DNA of 64,000 nt, from contig DUNO01000066.1 of the NCBI GenBank assembly GCA_012839295.1, positions 62,001 to 126,000 on the forward strand, read 5' to 3'. The translations under genes were made by a program, and so were the position numbers. Shown piece after piece: positions 44,351 to 52,994 of this stretch (the first letter of the stretch is position 1; every line of letters starts with the position of its first letter). The notes beneath the pieces were generated by a model. That model made no database searches. It saw nothing but the letters and a program-made list of their open reading frames with translations, and was not told where the DNA came from. Source of the stretch: Clostridiales bacterium (GTDB lineage: Bacteria; Bacillota; Clostridia; Lachnospirales; Lachnospiraceae).

Positions 44351-45856
44351 ATGAGCAAAACATTTGAAAAACTACAGCCCCATCTGGAAAAATCCATGGC
44401 TTTACAAACTGCACGGAATCTTTTTGATTGGGATGACCAGACCGCAGCTCCCTTTGAAGCCGCAGATTATACCTCTAAAGTAATCGGTATTCTTTCTGAT
44501 GAATATATGAAAAGCTTAATCAATGACGAGGTACGTAAGCTTCTAAAAAAGCTGCAGGATAAAAAGGAACAGGAGGAGCTTGACGCGAAGGAAAAGGCTA
44601 TCGTCAAAGAGCTTGCTAAAATCTATGACCAATTGGAGAGCGTGCCTCCCGAAGAATACCGCGCCTTTAGCGAGCTGACCTCCGTCGCCAGCCGGAAATG
44701 GGCAAAAGCAAAAAAGGACAACCGTTTTGAAGATTTTGCACCATATTTGAAGAAAATAATAGACTATAAGAAAAAATTTGCCGGTTACCGTGTAAAGGGG
44801 GACAAAAGGCCCTATGATATCCTTCTTAGTGATTTCGATGAATGCTTTTTGATGAAGGAGCTGGATGAATTCTTTGACCGGGTGAAGCAGGAAATCATCC
44901 CCTTATTGAAGGAAGTGGCTAAAAAGGCAGATACCATTGATAAAAGCTATAATTATCTCAGCTATGATATTGAAAAACAGCGGGAATTCTGCAAATATCT
45001 TGCCGGTTATGTGGGTTTTGACTTTAACCGTGGCGTTATAGCGGAAAGCGAGCATCCCTTTACCACGAATCTCCATAACCATGATGTCCGGATTACGGAC
45101 CGCTACATGGAAAACAACCTGGAAAGCGCCATGTTCTCCATGATCCACGAAAGCGGCCACGCTTTATATGAGATGAATATTGATGATGCCCTGACCCAGA
45201 CCCTCGTTGGTGCAGGAGCTTCCATGGGTATGCACGAATCACAATCCCGATTTTATGAAAATGTATTGGGCAGAAGTACAGAGTTCTGGGAGCCAATCTA
45301 TGAAAAGCTGGTGGCCACTTATCCTGAGAATCTCTCCGATATCTCCCTGGAGCATTTTATAAAGGGAATTAATAAGGCGGCGCCAAGCCTGATCCGTACC
45401 GAAGCAGATGAGCTTTCCTATTGCATCCATATTATAATCCGCTATGAAATTGAGAAGATGATCTTCGCCGATGAAGTGACCGTAGAGGATCTGCCCAAGG
45501 TATGGAACCAGAAGTACCAGGAATATATGGGTATCACCCCTACTACCGATACGGAAGGCATCCTCCAGGATGTCCATTGGTCTTTCGGCGAATTTGGCTA
45601 TTTCCCCTCCTATGCGGTCGGTACTGCCGTAGCCTCCCAGCTCTATGCCTGCATGAAGGAGAAGATGCCTCTGGAGGAGTACTTGAAAACAGGTAATTTA
45701 ACTCCAATCCGGGAATTTCTGCGTGACAGCATCCACAAGCACGGTGCCATAAAAAATACGAATGAACTATTAAAGGATGTCTGCGGTGAAGATTTCCGTG
45801 CTGAATATTACGTAAATTATTTAAAGGAAAAATATACGAAGCTATATAATTTGTAA
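44351..45856 (+). CDS. M32-family metallocarboxypeptidase
   Basis: 501 residues, the M32 (thermostable carboxypeptidase 1/Taq) family length. The zinc motif HESGHALYEM (HExxH) lies near residue 265, followed by GMHESQSRFYENVLGRS with the third ligand Glu, and the family segment RTEADELSYCIHIIIRYEIEK. Removes C-terminal residues from peptides; cytosolic. Start follows GAGAGGAAGCAACC. Monocistronic. Confidence 0.95.
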   Translation: MSKTFEKLQPHLEKSMALQTARNLFDWDDQTAAPFEAADYTSKVIGILSDEYMKSLINDEVRKLLKKLQDKKEQEELDAKEKAIVKELAKIYDQLESVPPEEYRAFSELTSVASRKWAKAKKDNRFEDFAPYLKKIIDYKKKFAGYRVKGDKRPYDILLSDFDECFLMKELDEFFDRVKQEIIPLLKEVAKKADTIDKSYNYLSYDIEKQREFCKYLAGYVGFDFNRGVIAESEHPFTTNLHNHDVRITDRYMENNLESAMFSMIHESGHALYEMNIDDALTQTLVGAGASMGMHESQSRFYENVLGRSTEFWEPIYEKLVATYPENLSDISLEHFIKGINKAAPSLIRTEADELSYCIHIIIRYEIEKMIFADEVTVEDLPKVWNQKYQEYMGITPTTDTEGILQDVHWSFGEFGYFPSYAVGTAVASQLYACMKEKMPLEEYLKTGNLTPIREFLRDSIHKHGAIKNTNELLKDVCGEDFRAEYYVNYLKEKYTKLYNL

Positions 45857-45944
45857 TTATTTTTTCTGATCGGTATTATTGGTATAGTTTTTACTTAAAT
45901 TCATTGAAACAGCTTCAAATTCATTGAAATTCGTCCCATAGAAT

Positions 45945-45990
45945 ACTTCGCAGCCTAAGTATAACAGATGCTTGGGCCGCGAAGTTTCTT
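45945..45990 (+). terminator. Terminator of the carboxypeptidase gene
   Basis: ACTTCGCAGCCTAAG pairs with CTTGGGCCGCGAAGT (three mismatches), followed by TTCTTT. Confidence 0.7.
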
Positions 45991-46010
45991 TGCATATTTA
46001 TAAATTTTTG

Positions 46011-46039
46011 TTGCATATTTTTATAAAACAAGGTAATAT
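46011..46039 (+). promoter_or_regulatory. Promoter of argH
   Basis: TTGCAT and TAATAT with a 17-base spacer, 60 bases before argH. Confidence 0.6.
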
Positions 46040-46098
46040 AGGTTAATAATGCAAGCTATAAATCAGAAAGCCGCAGCCACGGCAGAACGGAGGAAACT

Positions 46099-47472
46099 AT
46101 GAAACTTTGGGGCGGACGCTTTACCAAGGAAACCAATCAGCTGGTTCATAATTTTAATGCATCTATTTCCTTTGACCAGAAATTTTTCAAGCAGGATATC
46201 GAAGGAAGTATCGCTCATGTGACAATGTTAGCAAAGCAGGGGATCATAAGTGGGGAGGAAAAAGACCGGATTACCGCCGGCCTGTCCGGGATCCTGGAGG
46301 ATATTATAAATGGCACTTTAGAAATCGATGGGGAGCATGAGGATATCCACAGCTTTGTAGAAGCCCATCTGATCGAACGTATCGGAGCTGCCGGCAAGAA
46401 GCTCCATACGGGGCGCAGCCGTAATGACCAGGTTGCCCTGGATATGAAATTATATACAAGGGATGAGATCGGGGAAATCGACGGGTTACTTAAAAGCCTG
46501 CTGCAGGAGCTCCATGAAATCATGAAGTCCAATACGGACACCTTTATGCCAGGCTTCACCCATCTGCAGAAGGCACAGCCCGTGACCCTGGCCCATCATG
46601 TCGGGGCGTATTTTGAAATGTTTAAGAGGGATCGTTCAAGGCTTAGTGACATATCCAAACGCCTAAACCTCTCCCCTCTCGGCTCAGGTGCCCTCGCCGG
46701 TACGACCTATCCCTTAGACCGCAGCCTTACTGCAGAGCTTCTGGGCTTTGACGGCCCTACCTTAAACAGCATGGACAGCGTCTCTGACCGGGATTACCTG
46801 ATTGAATTATTAAGTGCACTGTCCACAATCATGATGCATTTAAGCCGCTTTAGTGAGGAGATCATTATCTGGAACAGCAACGAATACCGTTTCGTCGAGC
46901 TGGACGATGCCTATTCCACCGGCTCCAGCATTATGCCCCAGAAAAAGAACCCTGATATTGCAGAGCTGGTCAGGGGAAAGACAGGACGCGTTTACGGTGC
47001 CCTCATGTCCCTGCTCACGGTGATGAAGGGATTGCCGCTGGCCTATAATAAAGACATGCAGGAGGACAAGGAGCTTACCTTTGATGCCATCGATACCGTA
47101 AAGGGCTGCCTCGCACTGTTTACCGGCATGGTAGCTACCATGAAATTCCAAAAGGACAATATGGCCGGCAGCGCAAAGAACGGCTTTACCAACGCCACGG
47201 ATGCGGCGGATTACCTTGTGAACAAGGGGGTCCCCTTCCGGGATGCCCATGGCATCGTAGGGCAGCTTGTGCTCTATTGCATCAGTAGGGATATCACCCT
47301 GGACGATATGAGCCTGGAGGAATTCAAGGGCATCAGCCCTGTATTTGACCAGGATATCTATGAAGCGATCAGTATGACGACCTGTGTTAATAAGAGGAAT
47401 ACCATCGGTGCCCCGGGTATCGACGCTATGGCAGAGATATTGAAGCTGAATGAGAAATATCTGGCCATTTAA
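46099..47472 (+). CDS. argH: Argininosuccinate lyase
   Basis: Final step of arginine synthesis, splitting argininosuccinate into arginine and fumarate. 457 residues. Fumarase/aspartase superfamily signature [20 protein letters not shown] near residue 280; N-terminal [25 protein letters not shown] and [17 protein letters not shown] are typical. Start follows ACGGAGGAAACT. No argG is adjacent. Large antisense frames in the track are shadows. Confidence 0.98.
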   Translation: MKLWGGRFTKETNQLVHNFNASISFDQKFFKQDIEGSIAHVTMLAKQGIISGEEKDRITAGLSGILEDIINGTLEIDGEHEDIHSFVEAHLIERIGAAGKKLHTGRSRNDQVALDMKLYTRDEIGEIDGLLKSLLQELHEIMKSNTDTFMPGFTHLQKAQPVTLAHHVGAYFEMFKRDRSRLSDISKRLNLSPLGSGALAGTTYPLDRSLTAELLGFDGPTLNSMDSVSDRDYLIELLSALSTIMMHLSRFSEEIIIWNSNEYRFVELDDAYSTGSSIMPQKKNPDIAELVRGKTGRVYGALMSLLTVMKGLPLAYNKDMQEDKELTFDAIDTVKGCLALFTGMVATMKFQKDNMAGSAKNGFTNATDAADYLVNKGVPFRDAHGIVGQLVLYCISRDITLDDMSLEEFKGISPVFDQDIYEAISMTTCVNKRNTIGAPGIDAMAEILKLNEKYLAI

Positions 47473-47539
47473 GTAGATTTCATTGTCCATTTACCTACCC
47501 AGCTATAAATAGTTAAAAAATTGAATATCCAACCGCAAT

Positions 47540-47588
47540 AAAAGTCCAGTTAACAGATAGTTCCCCTATTTGTCAGCCGGACTTTTTC
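47540..47588 (+). terminator. argH terminator
   Basis: AAAAGTCCAG...CCGGACTTTT with an inner ACAGATAG/TATTTGT pairing and a following T-run. Confidence 0.8.
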
Positions 47589-47598
47589 CGTATAAGGA

Positions 47599-47627
47599 TT
47601 GACATTTACCTAACAACGCCTTATACT
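47599..47627 (+). promoter_or_regulatory. Promoter of the sensory hydrogenase operon
   Basis: TTGACA and TATACT with a 17-base spacer; the start point would fall at about 47634, inside the Rex site. Confidence 0.9.
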
Positions 47628-47632
47628 TATCT

Positions 47633-47650
47633 TTGTTAAGACATTAACAA
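47633..47650 (+). promoter_or_regulatory. Rex operator
   Basis: TTGTTAAGACATTAACAA matches the Rex consensus TTGTTAANNNNTTAACAA exactly and overlaps the expected transcription start. Rex represses fermentation and hydrogen genes until NADH/NAD+ rises, so this operon should be redox controlled. The match is seen; the binding is inferred. Confidence 0.9.
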
Positions 47651-47690
47651 TCTTAGGTTATTTCATCGCCAGAGAAGGAGATTTTGTTTT

Positions 47691-47981
47691 ATGAACATTT
47701 ACATCTGTGTCGGCAGTTCCTGCCACCTCAAAGGATCTTATGATATTATTCAGCTTATGAAAGAAGCCATTTCCACGAATGAACTTGAAGATAAGGTAAA
47801 GCTCTCGGCAGCCTTCTGTCTCGGACGCTGCACTGATGGAGTATCCGTAAAAATAGATGACGGCGTTATTTGTGGCGTATCGAGGGAGAATTTCAACCAA
47901 TTCTTCCAGGAGCATGTATTAAAACAAATCGCCAAAACGAACAATTGGCCGTCAGGCCACGAAGTGTCGGATGTGAAATGA
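47691..47981 (+). CDS. Thioredoxin-like [2Fe-2S] protein (NuoE/HoxE-like)
   Basis: 96 residues of the thioredoxin-like ferredoxin family: CVGSSCHLKGS near the N-terminus and AAFCLGRCTDGVSVKIDDGVICGVS supply the four Cys ligands (C-x4-C and C-x3-C). Probably an electron carrier or redox partner for the hydrogenase encoded next. Start follows AGAAGGAGATTTTGTTTT. Its last residues (PSGHEVSDVK) are encoded by dispersed repeat family 2, so the C-terminus may be an acquired extension. Confidence 0.9.
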   Translation: MNIYICVGSSCHLKGSYDIIQLMKEAISTNELEDKVKLSAAFCLGRCTDGVSVKIDDGVICGVSRENFNQFFQEHVLKQIAKTNNWPSGHEVSDVK

Positions 47982-48003
47982 TCTTCATTCCACAATGAAT
48001 TCT
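47943..48003 (-). repeat. Short dispersed repeat family 2, copy B
   Basis: Reverse complement of this stretch matches 131-192. It covers the last codons of the [2Fe-2S] gene and the gap before the hydrogenase. The GGCCGTCAGGCC unit is at the left edge. Confidence 0.6.
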
Positions 48004-48036
48004 TAATCCCCATATTTGAAAGGTTTTGATATTACT

Positions 48037-49737
48037 ATGAATTATTACATACAGCTAAAAAAATCCAACTGTAAAAACTGTTATAAATGTATCAGGAACT
48101 GTCCCGTAAAATCCATACGCTTTGCTGACCATCAGGCCCATATCGTAAAGGAGCAGTGCATCCTCTGCGGCCAGTGCTTTATCGCCTGTCCCCAGAATGC
48201 AAAGCAAATCCGTAACGATGTCCGGACCGTCAAGGATATGATTGCCTCCGGAAGGCCTGTGGTTGCCAGCCTTGCCCCTTCCTTTGTCGCCAATTACGAG
48301 GGCTCCGATATTGCTTCCATGCGGGAGGCTTTACTGGGTCTTGGCTTTTCCGACGTGGAAGAAACCGCAATCGGCGCCACTGTCGTAAAGCAGGAATATG
48401 ATGCCATGATCCGCTCCGGAGACTCCAGTGTCATCATCTCCTCCTGCTGTCATACGGTTAACACCCTGATCCAGAAATATTATCCGGAAGCACTGCCCTA
48501 TCTTGCAAATGTCCTCTCCCCCATGCAGGCCCATTGCCTTGGCATCAAGGAGAGATTTCCGGGAGCTTACACTGTCTTCCTCGGCCCCTGCATCTCCAAA
48601 AAGGATGAGGCAGAACAGTACCCGGGAATCGTTGACTGTGTGCTGACCTTTGAGGAGCTGTCTGAATGGCTGGAGGAAAGCGCGCCCGGTGGGCTCACAG
48701 GGCTGTTTCATCCACAGGACACTAAAAAGGATGACAATCCACAGGGGCGGGCAAGGCTGTTTCCCATACCCGGCGGAATTATCCGTTCCATGCTCCCCCA
48801 GCTGGAGGGCTATCATTATTTTGCCGTCGACGGCATTGAAAATTGTATGAATGCCCTTACCAATATTGTCAGCGGAAATCTCACCAACTGCTTTATTGAA
48901 ATGTCCGCCTGCTCCGGCAGCTGTGTCGGCGGCCCCGCCATGGAGAAGGAGCACCGTATGCCGATTACGGATTATCTCCGCATCAACCAGTATGCGAAGG
49001 AAAAGGATTTTGAAGTCCAAGCTCCGTCAAAAAACCAGCTGGAAAAGCATTTTGCATTCCTGGGAGCCCATAGCCAGATGCCAGGCAGCAGGGCAATCGA
49101 TGAAATCCTCCATAAGATGGGCAAGGCCTCCCCTGACCAGGAGCTCAATTGCGGCTCCTGCGGATACAATACCTGCCGCGATAAGGCAATTGCTGTCTAC
49201 CAGGGCAAGGCCGACCTCACCATGTGCCTACCCTTCCTGAAGGAAAAGGCGGAGAACTTCTCCGATAATATCATCTTCAACATGCCAAATGGTGTTATCG
49301 TACTCAATGAGGATCTTGAGGTCCAGCAAATTAACCGCGCAGCAAAGCAGATCCTTAACATTTCCCATAAAGGCGATATCCTCGGACAGCCGGTAATACG
49401 GATCCTGAATCCGGCCTCCTACCTCCAGGTTATGACTGCGGGGAGAAACATACATGACAAGCTGACCTATCTGGACGATTACCAGAAATATGTGGAGGAA
49501 ACGATAATCTATGACCGTACCTACCATATCATCATCAGCATCATGAAGGATGTGACCTTAGAGGAGACCTCACGGATCAAAAAAGAGAACCTGAACCGGC
49601 AAACAGTTGAAATTGCAGATAAAGTAATTGAAAAGCAGATGCGTGTCGTACAGGAAATCGCTTCCCTTCTGGGCGAAACAACCGCTGAAACAAAGATTGC
49701 CCTGACCAACCTAAAGGAGAGCTTGAAAAATGAATAG
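48037..49737 (+). CDS. Sensory-type [FeFe] hydrogenase with PAS domain
   Basis: From ATG 48037, 566 residues. Two [4Fe-4S] ferredoxin motifs (C12-C22, CKNCYKCIRNCP; C41-C51, CILCGQCFIACP), an H-cluster domain with SSCCHTVNT, FLGPCISKKDEAE and IEMSACSGSCVGGPAM, then a further Cys cluster NCGSCGYNTC, a PAS-like domain (NIIFNMPNGVIVLNEDLEVQQINRAAKQIL) and a C-terminal helix. This architecture is that of group C putative sensory hydrogenases, thought to sense H2 or redox state rather than catalyse turnover. The L1 motif ends in His rather than the usual Pro. The ribosome site is weak (AAAGGT, long spacing). Overlaps the phosphatase gene by 8 bases. Confidence 0.92.
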   Translation: MNYYIQLKKSNCKNCYKCIRNCPVKSIRFADHQAHIVKEQCILCGQCFIACPQNAKQIRNDVRTVKDMIASGRPVVASLAPSFVANYEGSDIASMREALLGLGFSDVEETAIGATVVKQEYDAMIRSGDSSVIISSCCHTVNTLIQKYYPEALPYLANVLSPMQAHCLGIKERFPGAYTVFLGPCISKKDEAEQYPGIVDCVLTFEELSEWLEESAPGGLTGLFHPQDTKKDDNPQGRARLFPIPGGIIRSMLPQLEGYHYFAVDGIENCMNALTNIVSGNLTNCFIEMSACSGSCVGGPAMEKEHRMPITDYLRINQYAKEKDFEVQAPSKNQLEKHFAFLGAHSQMPGSRAIDEILHKMGKASPDQELNCGSCGYNTCRDKAIAVYQGKADLTMCLPFLKEKAENFSDNIIFNMPNGVIVLNEDLEVQQINRAAKQILNISHKGDILGQPVIRILNPASYLQVMTAGRNIHDKLTYLDDYQKYVEETIIYDRTYHIIISIMKDVTLEETSRIKKENLNRQTVEIADKVIEKQMRVVQEIASLLGETTAETKIALTNLKESLKNE

Positions 49738-50902
49738 TCTATGTACCGATGTTGGCTATCTGAGCATTAATAAGTATGGCGAACAGCTCTGCGGTGACCA
49801 TGTGGAAATCGTGGAAGGTGATGATCATTCCTTAGTTCTTGTGCTGGCAGACGGCCTGGGCAGCGGCGTGAAGGCAAATATCCTGTCCACCCTTACCTCC
49901 AAGATCATCTCCACCATGATGGCAAACCACATGTCAATTGAAGATTGTGTCACCACCGTTGCCTCCACCCTTCCCGTATGTGAAAAACGGGGAATTGCCT
50001 ATTCCACCTTTACCATCATACATGTCATCAACAACAAAACCGCCAAGGTCATCCAATATGACAACCCACAGGTGATCCTTCTGCGGAACGGCATCAACTG
50101 TGAGTATGACACGGCCAGCGTGAAAATTGGGGACAAAAATATCCTGCAATCACAGATTGACCTTTCCCCCGGAGATGTCCTCGTCGCCATGAGCGATGGT
50201 GCTGTCTATGCGGGGGTCGGCAGGAATTTTAACTTCGGATGGCAAAGAAAGAATATCATCGAATTCCTGGAGGTCGCCTGTGAAAGTACCTTTTCCTCCA
50301 AAATGATCTCTACGGTTTTATTGGAGCAGTGTAACCAGCTATATGGCGGCGCTCCCGGTGATGATACTACCATTGCCGCCGTAAAAATAAGAAAACGGGA
50401 GCCGGTAAACCTGCTCATCGGCCCGCCGTCAAAGCCCGAGGATCTGGAGCCGATGCTTCGCCGGTTCTTCTCAAAGGACGGAAAGCATATCGTATGCGGA
50501 GGTACCACCTCCTCCCTCGCCGCAGAATTTCTTGGCAAGGAAATCAGCACGGGACTGGATTACCAGGATCCTGAGATCCCTCCCATCTCAGAAATTGAAG
50601 GGGTTGACCTTGTTACGGAGGGAGTCATCACAATTAACCGGGTCCTATATTATGCAAGGAATTATCTTGAGGACAATACCTATTACCTCCAGTGGAGCTA
50701 CCGCAAGGATGCCGCCTCCCGGATCGCCAGGATCCTATTTGAAGAAGCGACGGATATTGATTTTTATGTAGGCCGGGCAATGAATCCTGCCCACCAGAAC
50801 CCTAACCTCCCCATCAGCTTCAATATCAAGATGAGGCTGATTGACGAATTGTCGGAGTGTCTGCGCAGGATGGGGAAGAATATTGAAGTGAATTATTATT
50901 AA
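49730..50902 (+). CDS. SpoIIE-like PP2C serine phosphatase
   Basis: 390 residues. The PP2C/SpoIIE domain spans ~1-220 with metal-binding Asp residues in LADGLGSG, AMSDGAVYAG and GAPGDDTTIAAVKI. A ~170-residue C-terminal extension (from NLLIGPPSKPEDLEPMLRRFF) is not recognised. Start follows AAAGGAGAGC within the hydrogenase gene, so the two are translationally coupled. This pairing is known for group C sensory hydrogenases, where the phosphatase is presumed to pass on the signal; targets are unknown. Confidence 0.92.
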   Translation: MNSLCTDVGYLSINKYGEQLCGDHVEIVEGDDHSLVLVLADGLGSGVKANILSTLTSKIISTMMANHMSIEDCVTTVASTLPVCEKRGIAYSTFTIIHVINNKTAKVIQYDNPQVILLRNGINCEYDTASVKIGDKNILQSQIDLSPGDVLVAMSDGAVYAGVGRNFNFGWQRKNIIEFLEVACESTFSSKMISTVLLEQCNQLYGGAPGDDTTIAAVKIRKREPVNLLIGPPSKPEDLEPMLRRFFSKDGKHIVCGGTTSSLAAEFLGKEISTGLDYQDPEIPPISEIEGVDLVTEGVITINRVLYYARNYLEDNTYYLQWSYRKDAASRIARILFEEATDIDFYVGRAMNPAHQNPNLPISFNIKMRLIDELSECLRRMGKNIEVNYY

Positions 50903-50964
50903 GGAGCCTGCTTCCCAATAAGCAAAGCAAATTCCCCAAAGATATCCGACATTGATTTGAAGCA

Positions 50965-51063
50965 AAGAGGATGTTGCAAAAGAATTTTTCACCTGAATAT
51001 ATAACAGTTCCTCCTCTGATCCCTGTTATATCCGGTGTGTTCTTTCTTTTGCAGCATCCTCTT
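50965..51063. terminator. 99-nt nested bidirectional hairpin
   Basis: 20-base outer arms AAGAGGATGTTGCAAAAGAA / TTCTTTTGCAGCATCCTCTT (one G-T on plus) and an inner ATATAACAG/CTGTTATAT stem. It separates the convergent phosphatase and epimerase genes. Confidence 0.8.
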
Positions 51064-51087
51064 CTTTATTTTCCCATAGGAACTCAT

Positions 51088-51975
51088 TTATGCCATGCCA
51101 TATTTTCTAAGCATATTCTGTTTATAATCCAGCAGATAGGCAGCTTCCTTATCCCGGTATTCCGGCGACATGTCCTGCTCCAGATCCCTCCATACGCAGA
51201 TATCCCTGCCAACCTCATTTCCCTTTGCCACAAATGGCTCTGAGACGATACGCCCTTTGAAATTAATGTCTGCCAGGGCTTTAAATATCTCATCAAAATT
51301 GATATGTCCCCGTCCGGGGCATCTCCTGTTATTGTCCCCCATATGGACGCTGACCAGCTTATTCCCCGCAAGATGGATTGCTTCGGTAAAGCTGTTCTCT
51401 TCAATATTCATATGGTATGTATCCAGCAGGACACCGATATTCGGGGAACCCACGGCGTCCACATAAGCCACTGCCTCTTCTGCTGTATTGATCAGGCAGC
51501 CTTCAAACCTGTTCACTGCCTCAACACAATAGGTTACGCCATAATCCTCTGCCGTTTTTATGATTTCCCCCATGGACTTCAGGGAGTTTTCCAAAAGAGG
51601 CGCTTTTCCCAGCACCGGGTCAACATCGCGGCAGCCCCAGCCCGCATAGCTAACCCCGGAAAGAACCTGGCCTCCCATATAGCCGATACGTCCGACCACC
51701 CTTTTTAAGTATTCCACACCGCCAAGGCGGACAGCTTCATCCCCGCTGGAAACATCATATTTGGGATCAAGTCCCAGGCTATAGGTTAATTCAATCCCTA
51801 ATTCCTCTGCCACCTGCCTCATCTCGTCCATATGGTCATAAGACATGTCCAATAATGACTGCGCCTGAAACTCCAGGATATCAAAGCCAATGTCCTTAGC
51901 TTTTTTCATATACTTGATATGGTCCACATTCCAGGTATTCTCCCAAAAGTTAATAAAAATCCCCAACTTATTCAT
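51088..51975 (-). CDS. Ketose 3-epimerase (psicose/tagatose epimerase family)
   Basis: From ATG 51975 (AAGGAGTAAGGTT upstream) 295 residues; the track adds 28 without signal. AP-endonuclease-2-like TIM barrel. Metal ligands of the D-psicose/D-tagatose 3-epimerase family are in place: Glu in YCVEAVNRFEG, Asp in LLDTYHMNIEE, His in VSVHMGDNNRRCPGRGHI and Glu in IVSEPFV. Interconverts ketohexoses at C3. Not within an obvious sugar operon. Confidence 0.9.
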   Translation of the reverse strand: MNKLGIFINFWENTWNVDHIKYMKKAKDIGFDILEFQAQSLLDMSYDHMDEMRQVAEELGIELTYSLGLDPKYDVSSGDEAVRLGGVEYLKRVVGRIGYMGGQVLSGVSYAGWGCRDVDPVLGKAPLLENSLKSMGEIIKTAEDYGVTYCVEAVNRFEGCLINTAEEAVAYVDAVGSPNIGVLLDTYHMNIEENSFTEAIHLAGNKLVSVHMGDNNRRCPGRGHINFDEIFKALADINFKGRIVSEPFVAKGNEVGRDICVWRDLEQDMSPEYRDKEAAYLLDYKQNMLRKYGMA

Positions 51976-52166
51976 AACCTTACTCCTTCCGAGTCTGCTT
52001 TCGAGCAGCTTCTTATTAATTAAAGTTAATCTGTAATTTACTCTATCATTATATTTCATTTAGGGAACTTTGGCAATCGCTTCGTGCATATTTTATAAAA
52101 CATTTTATAAAAGAATTGATATAATTATGGGGATTTTTAAAAACTGTGCTGGAATACCAATAAAAA

Positions 52167-52212
52167 AGAACCTTTATCAGTCCTCCTTCGGCTGTAAAAG
52201 TTCTTTTTTAAT
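52167..52212. terminator. Bidirectional terminator between epimerase and lepB
   Basis: AAAAAAGAACCTTT and AAAAGTTCTTTTTT flank a loop, with A- and T-runs at both ends. On the minus strand it ends lepB. Confidence 0.85.
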
Positions 52213-52233
52213 CTATCCCTATATCAATAAACT

Positions 52234-52752
52234 CTAATATAACCACTTAAAATCCGGATATTTCAAAATTGCTTTTCCCCGGATCTTATCCTTCTTAACG
52301 AATTTTTCTGTCCAGTATCTTGCATCCCAGGATATGTTCCGGTTATCACCCATCATGAAATAGCTGCCTTCCGGAACCTCATAAGGTCCAAAGCTTCCCT
52401 CCATGGGTTCCTTAAGATAATCCTCTTCAAGGGGATCCCCGTCAATATAAACAACCCCGTCAATGACTTCTACTGTTTCACCCGGGAGCCCGATTACCCT
52501 TTTAATATAATCTTCCTCCGGAGTATCCGGTGCCTGGAATACTATAATATCCCCCCGATGAGGGTTGGAAAACAGGTAGGCCAGCCGATACGTAATCACT
52601 TTATCATCTACCATAATTGTATTTTCCATCGACGCCGTCGGCGGACTGACCTTATAGATTACCAGCTTATTAATCAACAAAGCTAATACAATTGCAATGA
52701 CAATAACCAATACCCAATCAAGTATTTCCTTCAGTGCCTTATTTTTCGTCAT
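52234..52752 (-). CDS. lepB: Signal peptidase I
   Basis: 172 residues, the Gram-positive SipS-type length. One N-terminal membrane anchor (LDWVLVIVIAIVLALLINKLVI), catalytic Ser in PPTASMENTI, catalytic Lys in DYIKRVIGLPGETVEV, and the C-terminal box YFMMGDNRNISWDAR. Cleaves Sec signal peptides at the outer face of the membrane. Start follows AAGGAGGTCTAC. Confidence 0.96.
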   Translation of the reverse strand: MTKNKALKEILDWVLVIVIAIVLALLINKLVIYKVSPPTASMENTIMVDDKVITYRLAYLFSNPHRGDIIVFQAPDTPEEDYIKRVIGLPGETVEVIDGVVYIDGDPLEEDYLKEPMEGSFGPYEVPEGSYFMMGDNRNISWDARYWTEKFVKKDKIRGKAILKYPDFKWLY

Positions 52753-52897
52753 GTAGACCTCCTTATGCCGCTAAGCATACCGTATAATCTACAATTATAC
52801 CCTGAGTGCGTTTTTTTGTAAACAAAAACAAGCCCTTCTGAAAAAAATATTGGTTGAAAAAAATATTATGGCATCCCAGAGCCTTTCTCAAAAAAAA

Positions 52898-52994
52898 TAT
52901 TATACCATGGAAGAACCACCATGGTATGGCACTTCGTGCCAGGATGCGCACTCCCCTTGGTCGGCGCCGGTATAATGTCGATCGATATTATACC
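52898..52994. repeat. Dispersed hairpin-rich repeat family 1, copy B
   Basis: 97-bp near-copy of 732-830 with the same three hairpins. On the minus strand it directly follows (and supplies the stop codon of) the LysM-GH18 gene and ends with a run of eight T, so here it may serve as that gene's terminator. Confidence 0.8.

Noticed and set aside
46840-47490. 216-aa antisense ORF opposite argH
   Set aside because: Shadow of a long, well-supported argH; lacks a ribosome site.
48331-49020. 229-aa antisense ORF opposite the hydrogenase gene
   Set aside because: Shadow frame of a gene with clear domain content.
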